Of a stretch of 64,000 nucleotides of DNA, positions 1-12,825 are shown in pieces. The stretch is taken from contig OY735212.1 of assembly GCA_963457665.1 (NCBI GenBank), positions 53,869,338 to 53,933,337 of the forward strand, read 5' to 3'. The notes under the pieces were generated by a model, which ran no database searches, had not been told where the DNA came from, and saw only the letters and a program-made list of their open reading frames with translations. The number at the start of each line of letters is the position of its first letter. The first letter of the stretch is position 1. The stretch is from Thysanoteuthis rhombus (Eukaryota; Mollusca; Cephalopoda; Oegopsida; Thysanoteuthidae). Made by a program: the position numbers and the translations under genes.

Positions 1-640
1 TTTTTCGGGGTTTACACTTGGTTTCAACCACAAAAAATGAAGAATCTCCCCCCATACATCCGCTTTTGAGTATGTATGCGAGTTTTTATTCAATCAAATT
101 TTTATTGCTTTTTATCATACCGTTTAGGTCGTCCTACATTCTACGACCGTTAAATAAGGAACATAGATAAGAGATAATGAAATAGCTTCTGATGGCATTT
201 GAATCTGCATCATCAATTATGACAATCTTTCACTCAAGAAATTCTGTTATTTTGAGACTATTATATTACTACTGGGTGCACACAAACAATATTTTTAATT
301 TTTTAAAAATTATATCTGTTTTATCTTTGAAAAAAGATCTCGTCCCTTGTATGGTTAACGGAGTAGAGGATGGTTGAGTGAGTATTTGTGCAATACACTC
401 TTTAAAACGATATTATTTACTCAGTCAATAGCATCAGAAAGAAACCGGAATAGTCAACCTTTATTTCATGAAAGTGTTCGCTACAAAAACATTCAGTAAG
501 AGCAGAGCTTTAAATATGGTGAAATAATAGATTCGCGAATGTTTGTGAACAATAGGGAATGAGACAGACTCAGGAATAAAAGTATATGGCTACTTTATTT
601 GTTAATTAATTGATTAATGAATGAATTCATCAATATGCTA
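1..640. other. AT-rich DNA, nothing recognised
   Basis: Short open frames here have no family features, and no repeat partner was found within the window. Confidence 0.4.
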
Positions 641-1329
641 TACGTGTTTCAGGAAGGGTTCCCATCTTCAGTAGCATGTGTGTACCTTTCAGTGGTTAAA
701 ATATTTTCGTAGAAAACAAATTTAGCATCAGATGATTTGCTTTGGAAGCAAAAATGGAAATCAAGAAATTTTGGGTCATAATGGTGAGTCGGATTGTATC
801 CTGTCTGTGGTGAAATCCGTGTGGTATGATAGGATGTCTTGTTGGAAGCAGTAGCAGCAATTATAGATATTTTATTGGTTGTGCTGATCAGAGTGTGTGC
901 ATTCTTGAACATTGGTTGATACTAGGGAGCTGGATAGTAGTTTAGTGTCAGACAATTTGGATGCTTGGTAAGTTGAGGGTTAGGCTATCCAGATAGTGGG
1001 GTAAGGGGGTCCTTGTTATGTATGATCGAATATCCTTCTTGGAAATATATGTTTCTGTATTCTTAATGGTCGTTGTGGATGTTTTAAAAAGTCTGATGGT
1101 TTTAAGTTGTACAAATGAAATACCATACATTGGTTTCTATGCGTAGGGGTCTGTGTGACCGTGTGAAATTCTCAATGTTGGATATACATGAGGGGGTTGG
1201 GTATGGATGAGGGGTTGTTGTTGGGAATGAGAGCGTACAAATATTAAGGGGTTTGGGGCTTAGGTAGAACTATAGCCCTAAGAATAGTTGGTGAGTATAG
1301 AGGAATTATGAGTGAGAGGATTTTGGTGT
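640..1329. other. G+T-rich DNA downstream of the Penelope-like remnant
   Basis: On the - strand this continues past the endonuclease end. It could be the 3' part of the same retroelement, since the T/G skew is continuous, but no motif confirms it. Confidence 0.3.
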
Positions 1330-1918
1330 TAGAGATCGGTTTGGTTAGGGCGTTGAGTCTGTTAGGGGAGAGAGTTTCAAGCTTGTTGATCCACATATCT
1401 TCATGTCATTCTAAAAACTTTGACGAGTCGGGAGGTGTATTTTTAAGATTTTTTTTGTGAATCTTGCGTTTGTGTCGAAATTATGGCCGGGTGCAGAAGT
1501 GTTGTACTACTGGGAGTAGGTTTGGATAAATTGGCGAAGTCTTATGTTCAGTTGCCAGTCGGATTTGCCTTTGTATTGCTATTTGCATCTATAACATTCT
1601 AGAAGGTAGCTGACATTTTTGCTTCTACTGTTAGGATTATGGTATATGTAGAAAGTCTTGTTAGTGGTAGAGCTACTGAAGGTGTTGGTGTGTTTAAGAT
1701 AGTTGCATCACCGTCTATGTTTTTGGGTCTGCGGTAGGCGATGTTGTATGGTTCTTGGTGTATTACTTTGAGTCCTGTTTTGAGTGTAAGTATATTCCAT
1801 CTCTTATCAATCATATGTGACAAAAGTGGAAGTGAGTTATAGAAGATGTTTATGAATGGTATGCAATTGGGTTTGTTATAGAGTGTAAGGTTTTCTCCTC
1901 TGGGTATTGTAGCGACAT
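1330..1918 (-). pseudogene. Decayed C-terminal part of a Penelope-like retroelement (GIY-YIG endonuclease region)
   Basis: Read on the - strand, pieces in shifting frames resemble the region after the reverse transcriptase of Penelope-like elements: LPLLSHMIDKRWNIL, then IAYRRPKN, a diverged YLLECYRCK...Y.GK segment, GHNF with a following basic helix, and finally MWINKLETLSPNRLN. The last phrase is typical of the end of the GIY-YIG domain in this group. Stops and frameshifts (for example a stop after CK) show it is dead. The upstream reverse transcriptase is missing; the copy stops at a TA microsatellite at 1976-2036. The assignment rests on remembered motif patterns, without a search. Confidence 0.5.
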
Positions 1919-1973
1919 TTTTTTATCTGATTATATATACATATTTAGAAATATATGTATATATCTATAAATA

Positions 1974-1975
<2 letters not shown>

Positions 1976-2036
<61 letters not shown>
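1976..2036. repeat. (TA)n microsatellite
   Basis: About 60 bp of uninterrupted AT repeats, lying between the Penelope-like remnant and an inverted SINE-tail element. Confidence 0.97.
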
Positions 2037-2039
<3 letters not shown>

Positions 2040-2225
2040 CCGATTGAAACATTTATTTGAAATGATTTCCCGTTGTTACATGGTTAATGTATCACTTAGT
2101 CTAGACAACGTCAATAGAAAAAACAATTAAAGAAAATTATTCATTCTATTTACGTTGTTCAGGCTAAGTGATTCATTGACTGTGCATAATTGAGCAACCC
2201 CGGAGTAAGAATTCGAAGTCATGTA
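2037..2225. repeat. Inverted SINE-tail (foldback) element
   Basis: Two arms of about 30 bp (near 2091-2120 and 2138-2172) containing ATCACTTAG and CTAAGTGAT are inverted relative to each other. The left part matches the tail of the SINEs at 3528-3720 and 24395-24610. It is a shorter relative of those paired SINEs. Confidence 0.55.
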
Positions 2226-2602
2226 AAAAAAAAAAATTCCGCCGACGAATAAGACCAGAATAAATTCTATTTATGACATCACTGGCGTTTTCCACAGGAA
2301 AACATCTAAAATAGAATTGAAAAAAAAATCTAGAAACATCTACATTGTGGAGAATCTAAATGTTATTAATTATCCCCAAAATAAGGCCCCAAAGAGGTTA
2401 AAAAATAGCCTTTTCCCAAAAACCGAATGAAGACTTTTAGTAGGGAAATAGTGGAGTACTGATACCAATTTTCAAGCCTGTAGACAAAATGGTATAGCCA
2501 GGAGTGCTAGAACTCACAAACATATACAAACATGCAAACATATAGAAAGGGATGGAATCCTTTGGTTATCATCTTGTCGTATTGTCTACACCCTCATACT
2601 GA

Positions 2603-2603
<1 letters not shown>

Positions 2604-2659
<56 letters not shown>

Positions 2660-2703
2660 TAGATAGATCGATAGATATAGATATAGATATAGATAGAGAG
2701 AGG
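2604..2703. repeat. (TA)n followed by (GATA)n microsatellite
   Basis: Fifty-odd bases of TA pass directly into GATA repeats and a purine-rich run. Confidence 0.97.
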
Positions 2704-3527
2704 GGCAGGGAGATATAGGGATAGACACAGATGTCGCCGAGAAAGCTTTACAGCTTTAAACAGTGAACATTGCAAAATTCGTGTCACATCAGTCACTTAT
2801 TTTCCAGTATCTAGTAATGTAATTCATGTAATTTTCTTCGGTGTTTTTTGTTTAATATATACTTTATATTTCATGATGGCCAGGAGTATGGATCCAAGCA
2901 CTAGATCCGAAATAGTTAGTTTGCACCAATATACATTGAAGCCATACCTGCATTCTCTTCTATGTGAACAAAAACAGTTATTTATGAATTTTTAAAAAGT
3001 GTGTGTATGTTTTTGCTATGCGTTAACCAAAGATTGCGAGAGGCAAGAGCCTTATCAGATGGTTTTACACATTTTTGACGACAGGAGTTGTTAAAAATGA
3101 CGATTATTAGGCCTGGCCGAACGCTTTTCGGATGAGAGACCCCCCCCAGCACCTTTCTTATTTTGAACAGATCAACATCTTTACGGAACGAGTCAATAGC
3201 TCTTGGGGACAGAATGTAGGCGTTGTTGACGATGTTCGATCCGTCATGGGTAAATTATGATTCAGTCTGGACAGGTCGCTACATCAAAACTCGATAGCAT
3301 TCCAAGTGGCATAACCAATATCGATGGTTCAGGATAGGGTTAGATATGGGTAACCTAGAATAGGGTTTCAACAGGAATCCCAGGAACTCGAGATAGTCCT
3401 TCCTGGGTGGAAATAGTCCCCGCTTTGGGAGAAAAGCTCATTTTTCTGTGTTTTAGAATTCCCTACATGACCTTTAAGTATCGATTAATAGACATATTTG
3501 GTCCAAAGAAGGAATTATAGATTGCGT

Positions 3528-3924
3528 TATATTGTATAGAAACGTATCTGAGATGATCTCTCGTCGTTACACAGTTAATATATCATTCAATTTAGACAAC
3601 GTAAATAGATTAATAGATGAAAATGGGACCTCTGTAGGAATCGAAGCTGCCACCGATTGGGTAGCCACTTCAACGTAGCAATGCATTTACCATTGTGCTA
3701 AACAGCCCGCCGATAATGCAAAGGTAAAAAAACTGCTTTCAACCCAAATTCTCATCTCGTTTATTATCGGTCTTTTTTGTCTCTTACAATACGACAGTAT
3801 GTATTTAAGAAATAGACATATTTTGTCAGACAGAATGAATTATACATTGCGTTGGATTATATAGAAAATTATTTGAGGCCTTTGCATTACCGGTGGACTG
3901 TTTAGCACAATTGTATGTGCATCC

Positions 3925-3930
<6 letters not shown>
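3528..3930. mobile_element. Inverted pair of tRNA-derived SINEs (upstream copy)
   Basis: A - strand SINE (3528-3720) has a tRNA-like head. Reversed, it reads GCTGTTTAGCACAATGGTAA (A-box-like) and GCTTCGATTCCTAC (B-box-like). A second head fragment in + orientation lies at 3888-3925, cut by a TA microsatellite. The spacer contains TTTCAACCCAAATTCT, shared with the pair at 24.4-25.0 kb. Confidence 0.75.
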
Positions 3931-3990
<60 letters not shown>

Positions 3991-4025
3991 TATGGGTGAA
4001 TAGATATTTAATCACGAACGCATTT

Positions 4026-4107
<82 letters not shown>
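3927..4107. repeat. Two (TA)n tracts and a (GA)n tract
   Basis: TA runs cover about 3927-3989 and 4028-4066, the second continuing directly into about 40 bp of GA. Confidence 0.97.
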
Positions 4108-4113
<6 letters not shown>

Positions 4114-4129
4114 AGAGAGTCTATACAAG

Positions 4130-5600
4130 ATGATACTTAGAAGTTCGGAAAATTTGCCCAATGAAAAATATTATCCCAATCAGTATTCACCATTTTTGGG
4201 TGGATTGACTCCTTGGGCATATACGAAACGATTTTCACTGTGACTAGCGGCAGAAGTCCGTGCTGCATTCCGTTGCTGTGTGCTGTTAAATTCCCTAGAT
4301 TTTTGGGTCGTTCCTCGTACATATAAATAATGATCAGTCTATAAGAAATATGCTTGTGTATGTGAGTGTGTGTATGTGTGAATCTCTTTGTTAACTTCCC
4401 CAATACCGTCTCATTCGCTGCTAACTTCCACTTCGCTTTATCTCGGGTTCTCTTTCACTGCGATAATTTTCTTTCCTTTTCTTTTCCCCATAACATTCCC
4501 ATCACAGATATCCCACCGCTTTCTCACTGGCGCGCACATCCCCGCTCAGTACTCAGTCCAAATCTTTGCAACAACAAACTTACCGGATTTCACTTCCCTT
4601 GAGTGATTTTTTAGTCCCTTGTCCTTTTCAAAACAAGCCTCGGCTGTTTTTCCAGTAGACGTTCCTTCCAGGCTGTAAATCTGTTAAGGACTTTTTGTGA
4701 GAGAGGTGAGGTGAAGGAGTTATTGTAATCTTGGCGTAAAGGTCAGGAAAAAGCAGACAAAGGTCAGCGCGACTCACGTCGGACACGTCAGCCACTACAA
4801 CCCTCGTCCGCCCCTCTTTCAATGAGTCAAACAGAAGGTAAGTCTGTTCCGATGTACGTATTCCCACTGGATTGGCAACGCAAGGAATATCGACTTTTTT
4901 TTCCTTTTTTTTTCTTATCTATCGGTGTTTTTCGTTCTTCAAATTTCAAAATAGTTGTTTATTTAAAAGCTGAACGTAGAGAGACACCCGAGTTAACAAA
5001 ACTGGGGCCTAAAAATGAATGTGGAAGAAAATAGTACTAGTACCTTTTATATGCTGATGAACAGTGTATGGATGAGTTGTGATTGGATAACGATGGACGA
5101 TAAATAAGATACGAGACAAGAATTAGGTTTAGATACAAGACATTTGATACTGTGTATTATGTAAGTGACGTCACAGCAAAGGGGCGTAATTGCCAGTTTA
5201 GTATTGGTACTATTAGTTTTTTTTTTTTTAATAGCAGGAGCAGATTTATTAGTTGGTAGCAGTATTAATATGAGTATGCAACATTGCTCTTATGCTGACA
5301 ACTGCATCAGCCGACCTTACCTTGGCTTCACATATCATATGTCTCGGCTAGTTTGTTAAAGTGAAAGATACTAAGAGACAATTCGCACTTGAAGTGGAGT
5401 CATTCACTTCACCATTCGACGTAAAAGAAGTTCGAAACAGTTTCCTTTTGGACGATTCGTTTTGGGACAGCACAATGCTAGGAGAAATTTTGAGCGCACT
5501 TTAGATTGTCACAGAGCCCAAAGTAATAGAGCGCTTCGTGAGGATCAAATTCACGACACTAGCAATGATCTTAGAAATTAACTTCCTAGTTATTACTTTG
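4130..5600. other. Unassigned DNA
   Basis: Several overlapping short open frames occur on both strands around 4366-5034, but none shows conserved motifs or splice-supported continuation. No repeat partner was found in the window. Confidence 0.35.
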
Positions 5601-5606
5601 AAGATT

Positions 5607-5745
5607 CAGTGAAGACTGCATTAGCAGTGGTCTACAACAATGGTTTGAGAACTACGGTTGGCGGAAAACTGGAAAAATGCTCGGGGATCCACTGCAGTGT
5701 TCCCTCTCAACCTGACATCTTGTGATAGAAAAATAATATCATCCC
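5607..5745 (+). repeat. Direct repeat pair, copy 1
   Basis: About 135 bp from CAGTGAAGA to the ATAATATCATCC region matches 6911-7051 closely in the same orientation. The two copies flank about 1.17 kb of unassigned DNA. Both share a stretch reading as GKLEKCSG, but no family was recognised. Confidence 0.7.
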
Positions 5746-6308
5746 CCAAATATTCTTGTGCTTAGATGTTTTATCTTGAACTTTAAAGCCTGACTTTCTG
5801 TTCTACGGTTGAATGGGGGTGAAAATGTGCGCGAGAAACTCCAGATTGTTTGTGAAAGAATCATCATCAATTCTTCAAAGCGATTTGTGTCTTCTGCTCC
5901 AATGAAACTATTGACATACAAGACTTTTGCGTATTATCCCACAAAACATAGCGATAAAATGTAAGTTGTGCATGAAATTCTTCTCAGACATAATCCAAAC
6001 CTGAACATTTTATGACTAGAGCTACAGACAGGTGAGAAAAATAATGAAACCAATTGCTCCCTCTTTTTGTCTCTGTCCGTCTCTCTGTATCTATGCCAGA
6101 CCATCTGTTATCTATCTATCCATCTATCTATCCTATTTATATTTCAGTGTGCAATATTGGAACAATCCATGATGATCGAACTCATTAGCAGTGATCTGCG
6201 TTATGCATGTGTGCAGGTATTCACTGAATTTATTAAACTCAGTCTACCACAAAGCCATTTGGGGGAGACAGCTGGGTAAGGAGATTAAGTTTGAATAATC
6301 AATGTCGG

Positions 6309-6425
6309 GAGAGCTTGACTATCCGTCTTCTTTGAAGTCAGCATTCGAATAATCTTTTCCAAACCTTTGTCTCGAACATTGGCATCAGTAGGAATTGGCA
6401 ACTGTCTCACCCACGAGACAGTCTC
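6309..6425 (+). repeat. Dispersed repeat G, copy 1
   Basis: Shares GCATTCGAA, CTCGAACA and CACGAGA...CTCTC blocks, in the same order and spacing, with 10394-10495 and 23682-23790. Similarity is weak, so boundaries are approximate. Confidence 0.4.
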
Positions 6426-6910
6426 TTCTTATAATGCAAAGTAGATATGTGGGGACGGGAGGTGAATATTTTGATCTTATAATGGATTGTTTGGATAATT
6501 GATACAAGTACCATGTTCAATAAGAATCGTAAATGGTAATTTTAACATTTTGGGGGCCATTTTCTTTTCTATTCTGACATCATTAGCAGCTCGTAAAAAT
6601 GCAATCAGAATAGATTTTCTTTTAATGCATCAAACCTCTCAATGATGTCACACCTTTTAATGACATCATATCTTTTTAATGAAATCACACTTCTTCCTAT
6701 TTCTGTTGTTTAATGTTAGTTGGGCCGATCTAGTAATGTCTAATAAAGATGTGAGGACGCATCTAAAAAGAAGCCTCTGTGGAAACAATTACGGAACGTT
6801 GAAATCTTGTTCGGATAATCCGAAATTCGAATAATTGATATTCGGAGAATCGCGGTTCCTCTGTATTCTAATTTAAGCTCAGCCTGACTTAATGCCTCCA
6901 GATTGACGTA

Positions 6911-7051
6911 TCCAGTGAAGATCACACTAGCAATGGTCTACAGCAATGGTTTAGAAACTGGGGTCCGTTGAAAGCTGGAAAAATGCTCGGATGTCCGCAG
7001 CAGTGTTCCCTCTAGACCTGACATCTTGTGGCAGAAAAACAATATCATCCA
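6911..7051 (+). repeat. Direct repeat pair, copy 2
   Basis: Partner of 5607-5745, sharing GCTGGAAAAATGCTCGG and GTTCCCTCT...CCTGACATCTTGTG. The arrangement could be a solo-terminal-repeat structure or independent insertions of one family. Confidence 0.7.
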
Positions 7052-7724
7052 TTGCACAGCCCTGAAAAAGACACAGCATAATAATTATCCACAAACCTGT
7101 AACATGTATTAGAATTCGAATGAATTTAATTCACTTGAAATGAATATGATTTGTAAAGGTCAAAAGCTGCGTTTTAGTGTAGTTCATCAAGTACAGTCTA
7201 AAAACTAAATGATTAAAATGAGGGCCCGCCGGAATATTTCCTTTATAGGAAGGGTCCTTGAGTTCTCAAAGTTTCAAAGCTACTGGTCTACAATTTCAGC
7301 TTGCTAAACAGCACAAGAAAGCAGGCACCACTCGGACACAATGTAAAGGTGTTGAAATTTTTATGGCTTTGACAACAATTTCTGTTCCTCTAGGGAGAAT
7401 AGTCGAACATAATTACAAGGATAAATTTTCCTGAGGTGAAAATTGTGACGTCATTTTCTGATGCTTTCTTTGTAGCAAGTGACTGGGCTTTCAAGGCAAA
7501 ATTAATGGATTGCATTGGTGTGATGAAAACCACCACGAAAATAGGAAGTATTGGGTGGCTAAAAGGTTTGTTCGGCTTATTCAGTGGAAGGGAAGAAAAT
7601 TAGCATGGCTGCTCCTACTTCTATCCTGGCTGAAGCTGATTATTGCAACTTTTCTATCGTATGTATATAGTAAATTATAAGTTTTTAGTGGCGTCCTTAC
7701 CTCTCTGTAAGAGGCTCTGTCCAC

Positions 7725-8020
7725 CCGTTGATCGGTCTGTCCTCATATTGTTTCTCAGCTGTTTCAAGTCAGATTTACTTGAAACTTCGTAGAAAGGTGT
7801 CCCTTGATAAGATGTTTCTTTACAACAAAACAAAATTCCATTCAGGGCCACGTGATCTCGCAATAATGGCATTTAAATGTCATGTTTTAAAATCGATTTT
7901 CTCGGCTGTTTCAAATCAGATTTACTTGAAACTTGATAAAAAGGTGTTTCTTTATAAGATGGGTCTTGCATTAAATTATCCTCCACTCAGAGTAATGTGA
8001 TCTGACAATAATGGTGTTTA
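7725..8020 (+). repeat. Two-copy tandem repeat, 146-bp unit
   Basis: Two units start with CTCAGCTGTTTCAAGTCAG (7755) and CTCGGCTGTTTCAAATCAG (7901), and both end in CAATAATGG.TTTAAA. The core is shared with a tandem array in EED intron 1 at 29175-29470. Confidence 0.8.
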
Positions 8021-8134
8021 AACTTTACTGTGGGCGTCTTATTGAACTTTCGGCTCTTGTTTAAGTATATCATGCATTTATTCATTGGGATTAAATAAGT
8101 CCGTGTGTATTTCTAATGTAAATTTCAAAGATAT

Positions 8135-8750
8135 GTGATAATTGTTTCTAAGAGGATGTCTATTTTCACTTTCCTAAATTTACTGAGGGTTGTTCAGACT
8201 TGGACAATTTTCATTCCATTTTTGACAACACATTTTCCATCATTTTGTTCCACTCTTTCCGATCCTGTGAATCTCCATAATCTCATCCCCCGAGAACTTT
8301 TCACTTTTCTGGGTAAACAAACTGCTGTAAGTACCCTTTTCAGTCTTCCAGGAAATTTAGTCTTTCTTTCATTGAATGAATTCTATAAAGACTGAGATAT
8401 ATGCAAACCTGAAGGTGCAATATCTGGTAAATCGGCGGAGAACCGATCAGTATCACCAACGAAACGCGGTCTAGTATTATCCTGACGAAATCTTACACCA
8501 TTTCACTTGATTAATTTGGACGCTTTTCGCCTGTTGATGCTTTTGGCTGCTCTAAACAGGAACAGTACTTCTTCGAATCAATCGTTTGGTTACCCTGGAA
8601 GTAGCTCATAGTAGATGACTCCTTTCCAATACTTCACCTTTAGATAAAGACGGATCTCTAATACAATAAGTAATGGTTCATTCCGCTTGCCCTACGATAT
8701 CTTGTATTCCACGTTGTATTTCACTTTTCATCCCTTGTTACAAAATGGAA
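8135..8750 (-). pseudogene. Decayed mariner transposase, C-terminal two thirds
   Basis: Reading the - strand through several frames gives mariner landmarks in the right order: YNVEYKIS.GKRNEPLL, KYWKGVIYYELLP, SKKYCSCLEQPKAS, EKRPN, FRQDNTRP (second catalytic Asp region), PDIAPSGLH (the PDLAPSDYH catalytic block, with the last Asp changed to Gly) and NKMMENVL near the end. In-frame stops after ELLPG and after KRPN, and frameshifts, make it inactive. A family A repeat starts immediately beyond it at 8815. Confidence 0.85.
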
Positions 8751-8814
8751 CATTCCAATATTTTTTTCTTTTGAAGTTTGAATCTCATTTTTACTTATCT
8801 TTGAATAACATAAA

Positions 8815-9225
8815 AGTCTGGTTAGTCAATGAATAGAAACTAAAACGTGACAAACATCTTTTGCTAGTATACCGTGTAAGGGATGATCAAACAGAATTTT
8901 GTAAAAAAGGGATGATCAATGAATAAGTTACTTCTCTTGCCTTTTGTTGCATTTCTAAAAAAGACAAAAAACAAAAAACAAAACAAAACAAAAAAAAACA
9001 CCAAAAAAAAAAAACAACAACAAAAAAAAAACAAAACAAAAAACAAGCATGAACACTGCCGGACACAAACTAACGGACCAATTTAACATGAACTTATATT
9101 GTAAAACAAAGTTTTCAACTTGTTATTTCCATTAGAGCAGCTAATACGCGTTGAAAATACATAGCCAGTTAGGTAAAATCTCTTAAAAACTGAAGAAACC
9201 TATGTTGGTAGTTTTGGTGACAATT
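8815..9225 (-). repeat. Repeat family A, copy 1
   Basis: Runs on the - strand from AGAAACCTATGTTGG at the right end to GTCTGGTTAGTCAATG at the left. The middle is expanded by A-rich DNA around 8960-9050. Confidence 0.85.
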
Positions 9226-9229
9226 CCTA

Positions 9230-10390
9230 AAAAAAAAAAAAACATCATGAGCCGAACATATTACTTACTTTCTTCCATCTTCTAAGTTAGAATTGATCAA
9301 AACAAAAATGCGCCAATTTTGACCATTGAAAAACAAGAACAACAAGTTCAACAACGCGTCCACCGTCCATGGTGGCGGTAGTGGCTTTCTTTGAGTCAAT
9401 CGATTCTCATAGTTGTAATAAATAGCGATTGCCAGAATCACTTTCAATAACAATGGTAAGTGGATATTTTTGGCGTTCTTTGGCAATTTTTTTTGTGTCA
9501 TTTGGCCATTTTTGGCTTTTTTGAAATACAAAAATGCGTACATTAGACGAATTAGCAGTTGGTAAAAATGATCGAATTATATGTTATGTAAATGACCTCA
9601 TACCTTTTAATGTATCAGACCTTCTTCCCCTCATATTTCCGTTGGATCGATCTACAAACCGACTGAAAAGCGTCTCATAGAGATGCGGGGACACATCTAA
9701 AAAATGCATGCTGTCACAATACCATCCAAAAAGATCTTATGCCATCTAGCACTTAGACAAACTTTTTAGCAAACCTAATGATGTAAACTGGGAAGGAAGG
9801 GAAGTGATTTATGGGTGTTGAACATTGATATCAGGTCGGCCAAAAGATGATATATTTTTTGTCAGTGACAGCTTGTGAGATCAGCACGAGAACTGCTGCT
9901 CTACAGTTGATGACGTAACGAGTATCTAACTGAAAACGAAATCAGTTAATCGAGACCGAATTTCAGTTGAGATTATTCATATGATTTAGCCACCACTCTC
10001 CATGAGATTCCTACTCTTTTTACAGATTGTCATATTGCCATGTGTTTTGGCAAATATCTTGCAACTGGTAGGCCACAGCAATTGACAGAAAGGATTTTTT
10101 AATAAAATTATTTTCGATTTCGAGAATGAGACAGGAAGAAAAACATGGCGCCGCTGTTATAGTTCATTATCTCCTTCCTGCTCCTCCCCCTCCTCTTTCT
10201 TGACAAACCTGACTCATTTGGACGAGGCCAAATCGTGCTAATACTTGCAGGAAATATGTAACAATCTCAAAATCTGATCCATACAAACAGAGCTAGGGAT
10301 TTATTTTTTACCTACTGAGTTTAGTTTCGTAAGGCACAAGGTCAATTAGGGAGGAATGTGTGTATGACAATTGTTTTGTTTCAATTTCCC
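9230..10390. other. Unassigned intergenic DNA
   Basis: AT-rich, with short open frames lacking recognisable motifs. No repeat partner in this window was identified. Confidence 0.3.
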
Positions 10391-10393
10391 TGA

Positions 10394-10495
10394 TGGAGAG
10401 GGCCTGTATGTCTTGCAAATCCGCATTCGAAATCCTGGTTTCTCACCTGAGCTCGAACACCGATCATTGACACAACTACCCTGAGAACTCTCATT
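10394..10495 (+). repeat. Dispersed repeat G, copy 2
   Basis: Carries GCATTCGAAATCCTGG followed by GAGCTCGAACAC. The central block could be a worn tRNA-type B box, but no convincing A box precedes it. Confidence 0.4.
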
Positions 10496-10605
10496 CTCTC
10501 GCTCCTGCGTAGTTCAGTGTCAGCAATCTACTTCCTTTAATAAGCTCACTCGTCCTTCTCTCCTTCCTACTTTCTACCATTTATGCGTCTGTTATAAAAC
10601 GCAAA

Positions 10606-11047
10606 CCAAAACTGTCAACATAGGTTTCTTCAGTTTTGCAAGTTGGTTTCTCAGACTGGCTGGCTATGTAAGTATATGTATGTGTGTATGGGTAGATGGA
10701 TATATCACGCGTATAGGCTGCGCCAATGGAGCTAGAGGGCTAAAAATGTAAACATTTATACCTCATTATGAATAGACAAAATGATTTTCTTGTTTTTTTT
10801 TCAGAATCCTCCCCAACAGATTGGGGGGGGAGCTTCAATTTACAATGTGAGTTGTTGCTACATTGGTCCCTAATTTGTTCGCAGCTGCGTTCTCGCTTGT
10901 TTCTATTGTACATTCAGAATTTCTCATGATCCAACAGAAGGTGAGAATAATCATCCCGTTTTCCAATTTTCAATTGATCACCCCAGCACGGCATGCTGCG
11001 AACGAACGTTGCTCACATGACGGTTTTTAGTGAGTGACTAACCAGAC
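10606..11047 (+). repeat. Repeat family A, copy 2
   Basis: A complete copy from CAACATAGGTTTCTTCAG to GAGTGACTAACCAGAC. It keeps the GGAGCTAGAGGGCT block and the paired TTGATCA blocks near the right end. Confidence 0.88.
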
Positions 11048-11904
11048 ATATCTTAATTTTATTTTTTAATCTTAGTTCCTTCTTCATCCACTATTTTGCT
11101 CGATTATTGATTATTATATCCTGATTTGACGTACATTTCTAAATTAGGTTCGAGTTTCAATTGAATCAATTAGTTTCACATTTAATTTTAAACATCGGAA
11201 TTCAATATCGCTTGTGCATCGATCTGGTGTATATAAGCAATCGAATGATATGGCAGATCTATCTCTCTATTGGTTAATAATTTTCGAGCTCCTATTTACT
11301 CGAACCCTCACAAGAACAAAAGGAAATACCACAATCGCTAACGTGTGAGTGGAATACCTCAAGAATTCTCTTCACTCCACGCTACTATAGTCACAAGGAC
11401 ATAAGTGCGCTGGTCTTGAGAACTAAGGGCGAATCGTGAACCCCTTTGACTTGACTACACAGAACAATACCACATCTCATGAGGTTAACCTCCATTGGCT
11501 ATAGCACCAGATCTGCGTCCGTATTATCAAAAATGGCGTCCAGGAACAGGTAACACCAAGACGAGTCCGAGATGTTTCAAGTTTTGAAATAATTTTCAGG
11601 ATGGCTTTATTCTAAATGACTTTTTCCTGAAATTTGATTCATGCTAGAATAATTACCAGAAGATTTGACTATTGTAATAAACTTTCGCTTGAATAAATCG
11701 CCAATTAACAAATTACAAAAAGTAATCTAGTGAGGAAATTTTTCCAGTTTTTGAAGGAGTTGGCTGATAACAGCAGATCTCTGTGCGTGTGCTCCAAGTG
11801 TATGTTTTCCATGACGGTTGTTTGTTTTTAATGTGGATATGAAGTGATCCGATAGAATGCTGATAAAAATGACAATTGGAAGATGAAAAAAACTCAAGAT
11901 ATAG

Positions 11905-12727
11905 GTGTTACATGTCAATTTTTTTTTTATCATTCTGGGCATGTTTCAATGCATTTCGACGGGAGCCAGCCATCTTTTCAGAGAAAAATATTTCAACGGT
12001 TCACAGAAATATTTGCTGTTTACATGTTTTGATACAGAAGAGAGAAATGGGAATATTTCTGTGTCATTAGGTTGTTTAGTAGGAGCGGGAGGAGAGTTTT
12101 TGCATTTGTGTAAACGAGAGTTACATTTGGTTTGAAATGAGATGGGTCAGTGAAAGGCAGGGTCAGGGGGTATCTGTTTCCTATCTGTGTGTGTATTTGG
12201 CTTGTCTTGGATGAGAAGGGTAGTGAAAGAGAAGAGAAGGGCTAAAGGGTTATTTCTCAGGAGAAGTGGGTTTTATGATTTCTTGTTACAGGATAGAGAG
12301 GTGATGGCTAGCATTTAATGAATAGGTTTTGGTATATGTGGGACACGATAAAAGTAGGTATGTTGTTTTAACTTAATCTTTAAGGTTGATGGTGGGTAAG
12401 ACTTCTTTTATTTCTCTTGAAGGGGTGATATATGTGCACTTGTATCGTATTTCAGGTGGACTGTTGAAGTGTTGTATCTATTTGATTCTGTTTTAATATC
12501 AATGCATTTAGAAGCTTTGCAATCTGGAAGTGGCCATAACTTTGTGTTATTGTATTGCATTGGAATATACACGACCAAACAACACAGACATATTTCCATT
12601 TCCCAATCCAGCATCAAAACATATAAACGGCAAATCTTTCTATGAATCACTGAAAACATTTCCTCTGGTTCCCGTCGAAATGCATCAAAACATGTCCACG
12701 GAATGATAAAATATTTTTAGGTGTAAC
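11905..12727. repeat. Long inverted repeat, about 160-bp arms
   Basis: The left arm (11905-12078) and right arm (12571-12727) pair over most of their length. Both contain GCATTTCGACGGG, ATGTTTTGAT and GTGTTAC blocks. The 490-bp interior is G-rich and has no recognised coding sequence. It looks like a nonautonomous DNA transposon or an inverted duplication; no target-site duplication was identified. Confidence 0.75.
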
Positions 12728-12779
12728 ACTTATCTCTTGAATTTTTCTCATTACCATCCAAATGCTATTTACATTAACA

Positions 12780-12786
<7 letters not shown>

Positions 12787-12822
<36 letters not shown>
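12787..12822. repeat. (CA)n microsatellite
   Basis: Uninterrupted CA repeats flanked by mixed ACAT and ATAC. Confidence 0.97.

Positions 12823-12825
<3 letters not shown>

Noticed and set aside
5607-7051. LTR retrotransposon suggested by the 135-bp direct repeats
   Set aside because: No TG...CA termini, primer-binding site, or gag/pol coding sequence between the repeats.
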